In this document: positions 15,785 to 22,809 of the stretch, one piece after another
How the letters are laid out: every line of letters begins with the position of its first letter
Numbering within the stretch: position 1 is the first letter of the stretch
Assembly: GCA_910586575.1 (NCBI GenBank)
Contig: CAJUJQ010000004.1
Coordinates: 1 to 55,629 of the forward strand
Length of the DNA stretch: 55,629 nucleotides
Reading direction: 5' to 3'
Source: an uncultured Clostridia bacterium
Lineage (GTDB): Bacteria; Bacillota; Clostridia; Oscillospirales; Butyricicoccaceae
The notes under the pieces: generated by a model
Databases searched by the model: none
What the model saw: the letters and a program-made list of their open reading frames with translations, nothing else
Told to the model about the DNA's origin: nothing
Translations under genes and position numbers: made by a program

Positions 15785-15840
15785 TTTTTGAACAGTTCCC
15801 TATTTCCGGATATACCCTATAGAAAACAGAGGATTTACCA

Positions 15841-16878
15841 TTGGCTACTGTAATTGGAGTCCGGTTCAAAAAAATCGGAAAAGTCTATTATTTTGACCCG
15901 CGCGGTACGGTGGTTGCGCCCGGGCAGAACGTCATTGTGGAGACGGCGCGCGGCACCGAGTTCGGCGAATGCGTGATGGGCAACACCGATGTGGACGACG
16001 CAAGCCTGGTGCTGCCGCTCAAGCGGCTGGTGCGCATCGCGACCCGCACCGACCATGAAGTGATCGAGTCCAACGAGCTGCACGCGCGCGAGGCTTACCG
16101 CATCTGCCGCAACAAAATCGCCGAACACGGGCTGGAAATGAACCTTGTTACCGTCGAGTGCACCTTCGACCTCAATAAAATCCTGTTCTATTTCACCGCC
16201 GACGGGCGCGTCGATTTCCGCGAGCTGGTCAAAGACCTTGCGGCGATTTTCCGCACCCGGATTGAGCTGCGCCAGATCGGCGTGCGCGACGAGGCCAAGA
16301 TGCTCGGGGGGCTTGGCATCTGCGGGCGGGAGCTGTGCTGCACCTCTTATTTATCGGAATTCCAGCCGGTTTCCATCAATATGGCGAAGGAACAGAACCT
16401 TTCCCTGAACCCCAGCAAGATTTCGGGCACGTGCGGGCGGCTGATGTGCTGCCTGAAATACGAGCACGAGGTCTATTCCGAGCTGCAAAAGCAGACCCCC
16501 AAGCTGGAAAGCCTGGTGGATACCCCGGCGGGACGCGGCACGGTTGTTTCGACCCAGATGCTGCGCGGCACCTGCCGGGTGCTGATTGAGGACGGCGACG
16601 GCACACCCCAGCAGTTCGACTGCACGGACTGTGTTGTGCTGCGCTCCGGCAAGGCGAAAGGGCGTCCCGCCCCGCCGCCTCCCCCCGCACCGGCTGAGGC
16701 CGAGGAGCAGCCCCGCCCGCCCAGGCGCAAGCTCCATTTCTCCGAACCTGCCGAGGAGCAGCCGCCCGCGGCAGATGAAAAGCCCCACCGCAGGCGGCGG
16801 CGCGGCGGCGCACGGCGGCACCGCGGCCAGGCCCCGGCGGAGGACGGCGCAAATGAAACGCCTGTGCCGCATCCGTGA
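15841..16878 (+). CDS. ricT: RicT/YaaT PSP1-domain protein
   Basis: RicT is part of the RicAFT complex that helps RNase Y in mRNA maturation in Bacillus. This 345-residue protein has the PSP1 core with two cysteine-rich motifs, LGICGRELCCTSYL (about 158-171) and GTCGRLMCCLKYEHEVY (about 198-214), which bind iron-sulfur clusters in the characterised complex. After about residue 280 a proline-rich then basic, arginine-rich tail follows, unlike the compact Bacillus form. It starts with TTG, preceded by an AGAGG site. RicA and RicF are not in this window. The tail could bind RNA, which is inference. Confidence 0.88.
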   Translation: MATVIGVRFKKIGKVYYFDPRGTVVAPGQNVIVETARGTEFGECVMGNTDVDDASLVLPLKRLVRIATRTDHEVIESNELHAREAYRICRNKIAEHGLEMNLVTVECTFDLNKILFYFTADGRVDFRELVKDLAAIFRTRIELRQIGVRDEAKMLGGLGICGRELCCTSYLSEFQPVSINMAKEQNLSLNPSKISGTCGRLMCCLKYEHEVYSELQKQTPKLESLVDTPAGRGTVVSTQMLRGTCRVLIEDGDGTPQQFDCTDCVVLRSGKAKGRPAPPPPPAPAEAEEQPRPPRRKLHFSEPAEEQPPAADEKPHRRRRRGGARRHRGQAPAEDGANETPVPHP

Positions 16879-16947
16879 CCCACGCCTGTTGAATACTGGC
16901 CTTTATAACGCAGACGGCGCGGCCCCGGAATACTTCGGATATTTTCA

Positions 16948-16989
16948 AAGCCCCTGCCAGCGAATTTGCTGGCAGGGGCTTCTTTTTTT
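16948..16989. terminator. Terminator between ricT and the oxidoreductase operon
   Basis: AAGCCCCTGCCAG and CTGGCAGGGGCTT form a 13-bp perfect stem with an eight-base loop and then a T7 run. It lies between convergent genes. It is very like the hairpin at 6183-6212, including loop length and loop letters CG-ATTT. Confidence 0.85.
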
Positions 16990-17014
16990 GCGGTGAAGCT
17001 TTGACGCTTGCACT

Positions 17015-17944
17015 TTACCGGCACTTTGCCAGCAGCTTTTCCCATTTCTGGTCCACCCACTGCTGGGCTTCCTCAATCATCCATTCCCCGCCAGGGGCGA
17101 AGCAGTGGCGGAAACGTCCCTGCGGGCGCATGAAGTCCGCAACCGGCAGCTTCTTTTTCGGCTCGTAGGTCAGCCGGTACTCGCCGTCAATAACCTCAAA
17201 CAGCGGCCAGGCGCAGCTTTCCACCGCAAGGCGGGTGATTTCCGCAAGGTCCTCGGTGGCATAGCGCCAGCCGCGCGGACAGGGGGACAGCACGTTCAGG
17301 AAAGCAGGGCCGGGGGTATAAATCGCCTTGTGCGCCTTCTCGTGCAAGTCCTTCATCGAGGTCAGGAAGGTGGACTGCGCGACATAGGGAATCCCATGCG
17401 CGACCATGATTTCTGTCAAATCCTTCTTGTTCTGCTTTTTGCCGTTCGAAACCCTGCCGACCGGCGTGGTCGTCGCGTCCGCGAAGCGCGGCGTTGCGCC
17501 CGAGCGCTGGATGCCGGTATTCATATAGGCCTCATTATCGTAGCAGACATACACCATGTCATGCCCGCGCTCCATCGCGCCCGAAAGCGACTGGAAGCCG
17601 ATATCATAGGTGCCGCCGTCGCCGCCGAAGGTAATAAACTTAAAATTATCCTGCACCTTGCCCCGGCGCTTCAGCACGTTGTAGGCCGCTTCCACGCCGC
17701 CGCAGGTCGCCGCCGCGTTCTCGAAAGCGTTGTGGATATAGCTGTCCGTCCAGGCGGTGTACGGATACAGGAAAGAGGAAACCTCCAGGCAGCCGGTGGC
17801 GTTGGTCACAACCGCCTTGTCCTCCGGGTCGAGCGCGCGCAGCACGGCGCGCACCGTGACGCCCGCGCCGCAGCCCGCGCACAGGCGGTGCCCGCCGACA
17901 AAGCGCTCAGGCTTGGACATTTCTTTTTTCAGGTTATAAGCCAT
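17015..17944 (-). CDS. 2-oxoacid:ferredoxin oxidoreductase beta subunit (thiamine diphosphate)
   Basis: The beta subunit carries thiamine diphosphate and one iron-sulfur cluster. The 309-residue protein has the cysteine motif LCAGCGAG (about 22-29), another cysteine in NATGCLEV, the TPP-binding GDGGTYDIG...NEAYMNTG part (about 108-145) and a late LSPCPRGW cysteine. It is the last gene of the four-gene gamma-delta-alpha-beta unit, six bases after the alpha stop. Sequence type is that of pyruvate synthase PorB, but related VorB enzymes for branched-chain 2-oxoacids look much the same. The isoleucine T-box in front of the operon makes the second choice worth serious thought. Confidence 0.88.
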   Translation of the reverse strand: MAYNLKKEMSKPERFVGGHRLCAGCGAGVTVRAVLRALDPEDKAVVTNATGCLEVSSFLYPYTAWTDSYIHNAFENAAATCGGVEAAYNVLKRRGKVQDNFKFITFGGDGGTYDIGFQSLSGAMERGHDMVYVCYDNEAYMNTGIQRSGATPRFADATTTPVGRVSNGKKQNKKDLTEIMVAHGIPYVAQSTFLTSMKDLHEKAHKAIYTPGPAFLNVLSPCPRGWRYATEDLAEITRLAVESCAWPLFEVIDGEYRLTYEPKKKLPVADFMRPQGRFRHCFAPGGEWMIEEAQQWVDQKWEKLLAKCR

Positions 17945-17950
17945 GTTCGA

Positions 17951-19132
17951 TTACCCCCTCTGCCCAATGTGGCGGTACGGCGCGCCGGTTTCGCCGGCGG
18001 CAACGCATTCATCCAGCGCCCGGAAGATTTCGGCACAGTCGTCAACGCGGAAGTCGCGCCCGCCCAGGCCGTATACGTAATTGACCGCAACCGGGCGTTC
18101 CTTGCAGCCATAGAGCGCGGCACGCACCTCGGCGCCGAGCGGACCGCCCGCCGCCGAGAACGATTCGCATTTATCCATAATCGCGATTGCCTTGCAGTGG
18201 GACAGCGCCGCCGCGATTTCGTCAAACGGGAACGGGCGGAACACGCGCAGCTTGAGCATGCCGGCCTTTTTGCCCTGTGCGCGCAGCTCGTCAACGCAGG
18301 CACGCGCCGTGCCCGCAGAGGAGCCGATGAGGACGACCGCGGTTTCCGCGTCCTCCAGCTGATAGCTTTCAAAGAAGCCGTAAGTGCGCCCGGTCATCTC
18401 GCCGAAGCGCCTGCCGACCTCCAAAATGACCCTTTTCGCTTCCTGCATCGCTGCCGCCTGCCCCATCTTCGCTTCCATATAATACGGCGAAATACCATAG
18501 GGGCCGACCGCCAGGGGGTTCTCGTGCTTAAGCAGGAAGTGTTCCGGCTGGTACTCGCCGACGAACGATTTCACGTCCGCGTCGTCGCACAGCTCGATAT
18601 TTTCCACCGCGTGCGAGGTGATAAAGCCATCCTGGCAGACCATCACCGGCAGGCGCACCGCCGGGTTTTCGCCGATGGGCATCGCCTGCAAATAGTTGTC
18701 GTAGGCTTCCTGGTTGTTCTCGGCGTAAATCTGGATCCAGCCGGTATCCCGCGCGCCCATGGAGTCGGAATGGTCGTTATTGATGTTGATGGGGCCGGTC
18801 AGCGCACGGTTGACACACGCCAGCGTCACCGGCAGGCGGTAGGACGCCGCGACATACAGCAGCTCCCACATCAGCGCCAGGCCACAGGACGAGGTCGCGG
18901 TGATGGCGCGCGCGCCCGCCGCTTCCGCGCCGATACAGGTGGACATGGACGAGTGCTCGGATTCAACGGTGACAAATTCGGTATGTACCAAACCATCCGC
19001 GACGTACTGCGCAAAATACTGCGGGATTTCGGTAGATGGCGTAATCGGGAACGCGCCCATGACATCAGGGTCAATCTGGCGCATTGCGTAGGCAACGGCC
19101 TCATTGCCGGACAAACGGTCTCTCTTTGCCAT
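17951..19132 (-). CDS. 2-oxoacid:ferredoxin oxidoreductase alpha subunit
   Basis: The alpha subunit helps bind the 2-oxoacid and thiamine diphosphate. The 393-residue protein starts MAKRDRLSGNEAVAYAMRQ and has the AFPITPSTEIPQ motif (about 25-36), the VESEHSSMS glutamate region (about 54), and the transketolase C-terminal-like domain from about 250, which contains LIGSSAGTAR. I chose the ATG at 19132 because GGGGGA lies about 10 bases before it; an in-frame ATG 57 bases upstream sits inside the delta gene. It follows the delta subunit with almost no gap. Confidence 0.88.
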   Translation of the reverse strand: MAKRDRLSGNEAVAYAMRQIDPDVMGAFPITPSTEIPQYFAQYVADGLVHTEFVTVESEHSSMSTCIGAEAAGARAITATSSCGLALMWELLYVAASYRLPVTLACVNRALTGPININNDHSDSMGARDTGWIQIYAENNQEAYDNYLQAMPIGENPAVRLPVMVCQDGFITSHAVENIELCDDADVKSFVGEYQPEHFLLKHENPLAVGPYGISPYYMEAKMGQAAAMQEAKRVILEVGRRFGEMTGRTYGFFESYQLEDAETAVVLIGSSAGTARACVDELRAQGKKAGMLKLRVFRPFPFDEIAAALSHCKAIAIMDKCESFSAAGGPLGAEVRAALYGCKERPVAVNYVYGLGGRDFRVDDCAEIFRALDECVAAGETGAPYRHIGQRG

Positions 19133-19134
19133 GG

Positions 19135-19437
19135 TTACGCGTCCCCCTTTCCGAACTGGATTGCCTTGAACGGGCAGACCTTGGCGCACACGCCGCAGCC
19201 CTTGCAGTGGTCAAAATCAAAGTCCTGCCGCTTGCCGTCCCGCACCGGGATGGCGCTGTCCGGGCAGTAGGGTGTGCACATCAGGCATTGCTTGCATTTG
19301 TTGGGGTTCCAAACCGGGGCAGCCGTGCGCCACTCCCCGGTGGAGAACTGGAAAGCCGTGCCCGGCTCATAAATCTCACAGCCTGGGGTCAATTCCTGCC
19401 AGGTGCTGTTCTCGTTGATGTTTTCCGCTTTTTTCAT
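19135..19437 (-). CDS. 2-oxoacid:ferredoxin oxidoreductase delta (ferredoxin) subunit
   Basis: This 100-residue polyferredoxin passes electrons from the TPP site to free ferredoxin. Two [4Fe-4S] motifs are visible: CKQCLMCTPYCPDSAIP (about 53-69) and CKGCGVCAKVCPFKAI (about 79-94). The N-terminal part (TWQELTPGCEIYEPGTA) matches delta subunits. Its ATG overlaps the gamma-subunit stop by four bases and its own stop is just before the alpha ATG, so all four genes are tightly coupled. Confidence 0.9.
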   Translation of the reverse strand: MKKAENINENSTWQELTPGCEIYEPGTAFQFSTGEWRTAAPVWNPNKCKQCLMCTPYCPDSAIPVRDGKRQDFDFDHCKGCGVCAKVCPFKAIQFGKGDA

Positions 19438-20015
19438 CCGGCCTTGACCTCCTGCATCGATTGGGTGAGCGCGCGCATATTGCCGTCAATCACCTGCGGC
19501 TTGTGGGCAAATTTATGACGGAAGGATGCTTCCATATCGGCAACAAAACGCTCCGGCTCGACCACGCCCGACACCTTGACCGCCGCCGCCAGCATCGGCG
19601 TATTCGGGAAGTTTTTGCCCAGCGTTTCCTCGGAGACGCGGCGCGCGTCAATGGTGCACACCTTCCCCGGATAGCCGCCCAGCAGCGGGCGCACCTCGTC
19701 CGGGGCCTTGCTGGTGTTGATGATAATCGCGCCGTCTTTGGAAAGCCCATGGGTTACATCGACCGATTCCAACAGCGTTTCGTCCACAACGACCACATAG
19801 TCGGGGTTGTAGATGTTGGAATGCACGGTGCAGCGCTCGTCGGAAATCCGGTTGTACGCGGTGATGGGCGCGCCCATGCGCTCCGGGCCGTACTCTGGGA
19901 AGCCCTGCACATACTTGCCGGAGGAAAACGCCGCGTCGGCAAGCAGCAGGCAGGCGGTCTTTGCGCCCTGGCCGCCGCGCCCGTGCCAGCGGATTTCAAC
20001 AGGTTTGTTTTTCAT
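19434..20015 (-). CDS. 2-oxoacid:ferredoxin oxidoreductase gamma subunit
   Basis: The 193-residue gamma subunit opens with the family motif EIRWHGRGGQGAKTA (about 6-20) followed by FPEYGPERMGAPI (about 38-50). I start it at the ATG 20015, 30 bases inside the longest frame, because AGGAGG lies about 10 bases before it. It is the first gene of the operon and its start is about 40 bases after the T-box terminator, so it is the direct target of that switch. The gamma-delta-alpha-beta order is shared by Por and Vor enzymes. Confidence 0.9.
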   Translation of the reverse strand: MKNKPVEIRWHGRGGQGAKTACLLLADAAFSSGKYVQGFPEYGPERMGAPITAYNRISDERCTVHSNIYNPDYVVVVDETLLESVDVTHGLSKDGAIIINTSKAPDEVRPLLGGYPGKVCTIDARRVSEETLGKNFPNTPMLAAAVKVSGVVEPERFVADMEASFRHKFAHKPQVIDGNMRALTQSMQEVKAG

Positions 20016-20054
20016 GGTGAATCTGCCTCCTGAATAAAAATACAATCAAGTCAA

Positions 20055-20313
20055 TAAAAAACGAGCCGTTCGTCCGTCAAAGGACGAAGGCCCGAAAGCA
20101 TCCGTTATACCACCTTGTTTACGTACCAGCATACGTTTCCCCGATAACGGCGGGAGGCCGGTGCGTCCTACGCCCCATGAAGGGGGGTTCGGTGCACAGC
20201 TCGGGAGTGATTTTCGGACGGCTGCTACTGGCGCCGGGCTTGCACTGTCCCCGGCTCGCTGCGGCGTTCGCTGGCTGCTTACTCTCTCCGTCTTGGCTGT
20301 TTGCTTATTAACG
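20055..20313 (-). promoter_or_regulatory. T-box leader, specifier ATC (isoleucine)
   Basis: Reading the minus strand, the leader has the parts of a T-box in order. AGAGAGTA holds the AGTA of the specifier loop. AGCGAGCCGGGG and AGTGCAAGCCCGG form the distal Stem I. CCGAAAATCACTCCCGAGC aligns with CGAAAGGCATTCTTGAGC of the Bacillus glyQS leader and places ATC (20211-20209) as the specifier codon. The antiterminator bulge lies in AACAAGGTGGTATAACGG (about 20119-20102), somewhat divergent from AGGGTGGNACCGCG. A terminator hairpin with T6 follows at about 20093-20053. TGGT would pair with the ACCA end of tRNA-Ile, which has A73. Uncharged tRNA-Ile should open the oxidoreductase operon. Confidence 0.85.
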
Positions 20314-20319
20314 TAATAA

Positions 20320-20348
20320 AGTATACAAAATTCCCGCCCATCTTTCAA
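20320..20348 (-). promoter_or_regulatory. Promoter of the T-box leader
   Basis: On the minus strand TTGAAA (20348-20343) and TATACT (20325-20320) are exactly 17 bp apart, placing the transcript start near 20313. Confidence 0.75.
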
Positions 20349-20596
20349 TAGGCAAATCGCACAAAAAACCGGTTGAACCGCCCTTCGCGCCGCACAAAAT
20401 ACGCCCAAAAAGGGAGAAACTGGGAAAGCGGCAGCCTTTCAGTAAAGCCTGCGCGATTCCAGGCTTATTGCGATACACCAGGCATTGATATTGAAAAGGA
20501 CACATCAGGATTTTCACTGTCCCATGTTTATCTTACAGGCAGAGGGCTGGAAGATGCCGCTGCTGCAATTTCAAAAATTTTGTCCCCGCTGCAAGA

Positions 20597-20810
20597 TATA
20601 CTCGTGTGCGTTAAAGTTTGCCGTTCGGTTCGCCTGCGCGGCGGGCGGTCCTGCGCGGACAGCGCCAGAGGGACTCATCCCTCTGGACTCCCTTTCTCCG
20701 CTGCGGCGGGAATTGGAATGGCAATCATCGTTGCTGCACCTTGCCCTGCCCGCCAAACGGATGGCGGGCAGGGTGGGTGAATACAGCAAATCTTTTCATT
20801 CGCGAGTATA
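20597..20810 (+). mobile_element. 214-bp MITE-like repeat, copy 2
   Basis: This is the inverted copy of 15571-15784, again 214 bp, with ends TATACTCG and CGAGTATA and the same internal hairpins (CCCTGCCCGCC with GGCGGGCAGGG is perfect here). It lies in the gap before vanG. The stretch 20349-20596 before it has no gene I can support. One open frame there (around 20455-20600) reads like the end of a decayed protein but I cannot name it. Confidence 0.7.
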
Positions 20811-21034
20811 ACAGGCCTGCGCCTGATCGGAAACCGCGGACAATCGGAGTGATAATTTCCCCGGAACAGCATCGCTCGAAGTAACATACGGCCAGATACT
20901 GCCGCCGTTAGAAAATCGCAAGGTTTTCTCGAGAATCTCACAAGAACCCCTCATGGAAAAATACAAACCCGAATCATGCGGTTTTGTTATGATAACCACA
21001 TGAAAACGGAGTATTTCCCTTGGAGGTTTCAAAA

Positions 21035-22069
21035 ATGGATCGAAAAAGACTCTTAATCCTGTTCGGCGGCTGTTCCAGCGAGCACGAGGTCTCCCTGCAA
21101 TCCGCCCACGCGGTGCTTTCCCATCTGGACAGCAGCCGCTTTGAAGCAATCCCCGTCGGCATTACCCGCGCCGGGGAATGGCTGTTTCTCGGCCAGCGCT
21201 GGGAAACCATGATGGACGTTGAATGGGACGGTATCCCCTGCACGCCTGCGCTTTCCCGTGGGAGCCGCGCCCTGCTCCTGCTGGACGGCGCTTCCCGGCA
21301 GCTTCCGCTTGACGCGGCGTTCCCCATCCTGCACGGCAAGAACGGCGAGGACGGCACCGTTCAGGGCGCGTGTGAGCTGGCGGGGCTGCCCCTGATTGGC
21401 TGCGGCACGCTTGCCAGCGCTCTCTGTATGGATAAATCACGCGCCCATTGCCTTGCAGCAGCCGCCGGAATCCGCGTCCCGAAAAGCGTTTCTTTTACGC
21501 GTTCCTGCACCGGCGCGGAAATCCGTTCCGCCGCGCAAACGCTCGGATATCCGTTGTTCGTCAAGCCGCTCCGCTCCGGCTCCTCCTTCGGCATTACCCG
21601 CGCGGAACAGCCGGAGCAGCTGCCCAAAGCGCTGGAAACGGCCTTTGCGCACGACACCGAAATTGTGCTGGAGGAAGCAATCCCCGGCTTTGAGGTCGGC
21701 TGCGCCATCATGGGGAACGAAACGCTGACCGTTGGCGCGGTGGATGAAATCGAGCTTTCCGCAGGCTTTTTCAGCTACGACGAAAAGTACACCTTAAAGA
21801 GCGCGAAAGTCCACTGCCCCGCACGCATTCCCAGTTCTGCGGCAGAAGCCGTCAAGCAAGCCGCCGTTAAGATTTACCGCGCGCTCGGCTGCCGGGTAAT
21901 GGCACGGGTTGACCTCTTTTTGACACCGTCCGGTGAGATTGTTTTCAATGAGGTGAACACCATCCCCGGCTTTACAGCGCACAGCCGCTACCCGTCCATG
22001 ATGCGGGAAATCGGGATCCCCTTCGAGGAGCTTGTCACCCGCCTGATCGAATTGGGGGTGCAGCCATGA
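21035..22069 (+). CDS. vanG: VanG-type D-alanine--D-serine ligase
   Basis: This ATP-grasp ligase makes D-Ala-D-Ser, whose use in peptidoglycan lowers vancomycin affinity. The 344-residue protein has the Ddl markers FGGCSSEHEVSLQSA, FPILHGKNGEDGTVQG, CMDKSRAH, KPLRSGSSFGI and FNEVNTIPGFT. It follows remembered VanG closely over its length, for example VGAVDEIELS, the EKYTLKSAK omega-loop stretch and HSRYPSMM. Start is ATG 21035 with TTGGAGG before it. It overlaps the vanXY-like gene by four bases, and the downstream serine racemase supports D-Ser rather than D-Ala or D-Lac. A housekeeping Ddl role cannot be excluded without the rest of the genome. Confidence 0.82.
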   Translation: MDRKRLLILFGGCSSEHEVSLQSAHAVLSHLDSSRFEAIPVGITRAGEWLFLGQRWETMMDVEWDGIPCTPALSRGSRALLLLDGASRQLPLDAAFPILHGKNGEDGTVQGACELAGLPLIGCGTLASALCMDKSRAHCLAAAAGIRVPKSVSFTRSCTGAEIRSAAQTLGYPLFVKPLRSGSSFGITRAEQPEQLPKALETAFAHDTEIVLEEAIPGFEVGCAIMGNETLTVGAVDEIELSAGFFSYDEKYTLKSAKVHCPARIPSSAAEAVKQAAVKIYRALGCRVMARVDLFLTPSGEIVFNEVNTIPGFTAHSRYPSMMREIGIPFEELVTRLIELGVQP

Positions 22070-22809
22070 GGATCGTCCGGTTAAGCCGCAGCCTGCTCCA
22101 TCAGGGGCCGCTGATCCTGGTCAATCAAGCGCACGCCCACCAGCCGGAAGCGCCCCACCCCCTGACTGCCATCAATTCCCATTACCCAGAAATCTTGCTG
22201 GAACGGCAGGCTGCCCGCCTGCTCTCCGCCTGCATCACGGAAATCCATGGCGGCGGCGCGATCGTGCCGGTTTCCGGCTGGCGCAGCCACGCCGAGCAGC
22301 AGCGGCTTTGGGAGGACACCCTGCGCACCAACGGCGAAGCCTTCACCCGGCGGTATGTCGCCCTGCCGGGGTGCAGCGAGCACGAAACCGGCCTTGCCAT
22401 TGACCTCGGCAAAGCCGCGCCCGAAATCGACTTTATCCGCCCGGATTTCCCCTACAGCGGCCTTTGCCAGACCTTCCGGCGCGCCGCCCTGCGCTATGGC
22501 TTCATTGAGCGCTATCCCCGCGAAAAGGAGCGAATCACCGGCATTTCACACGAGCCGTGGCACTTCCGGTATGTGGGCGCACCACATGCCCAGCTGATGC
22601 ACGAAAACGGCCTGTGCCTGGAGGAATACACCGAGTTCATCCGCCAGAAGGAGCGCCGCTGCGCCCTCGGGAACGGCAGCACCGCGCATATTTTCTGTAT
22701 CCCCTGCACGGGAGAGGAAACCGTGTGTGAGCTGCCCGGCTGCTGCTGCCAAATCTCCGGCAATAACGTAAACGGCTTTGTCGTCACCGCCTGGGAGGTG
22801 GGCGCATGA
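22066..22809 (+). CDS. vanXY: VanXY-type D,D-dipeptidase/carboxypeptidase
   Basis: A zinc peptidase that would remove D-Ala-D-Ala dipeptide and trim D-Ala from pentapeptide, leaving the D-Ser-ended precursors. The 247-residue protein has the VSGWRSHAEQ motif (about 69), the zinc-binding SEHETGLAID (about 104-113), the catalytic/zinc SHEPWHFRYVG (about 162-172) and the LEEY C-terminal element of VanY/VanXY proteins. The length is near that of VanXY of the G type. There is no membrane anchor, so it would act in the cytoplasm. The ATGA overlaps on both sides tie it to vanG and vanT. The last 50 residues have several cysteines and are less family-like. Confidence 0.8.
   Translation: MRIVRLSRSLLHQGPLILVNQAHAHQPEAPHPLTAINSHYPEILLERQAARLLSACITEIHGGGAIVPVSGWRSHAEQQRLWEDTLRTNGEAFTRRYVALPGCSEHETGLAIDLGKAAPEIDFIRPDFPYSGLCQTFRRAALRYGFIERYPREKERITGISHEPWHFRYVGAPHAQLMHENGLCLEEYTEFIRQKERRCALGNGSTAHIFCIPCTGEETVCELPGCCCQISGNNVNGFVVTAWEVGA

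Noticed and set aside
17105..19270. 721-codon plus-strand frame opposite the oxidoreductase genes
   Set aside because: It runs antisense across three clear genes and has no motif; it is a by-product of GC-biased third positions.
21035..22069. Plain housekeeping D-Ala-D-Ala ligase
   Set aside because: Not fully excluded, but the coupled VanXY-like and VanT-like genes and the close match to VanG in the omega-loop region favour the resistance-type ligase.
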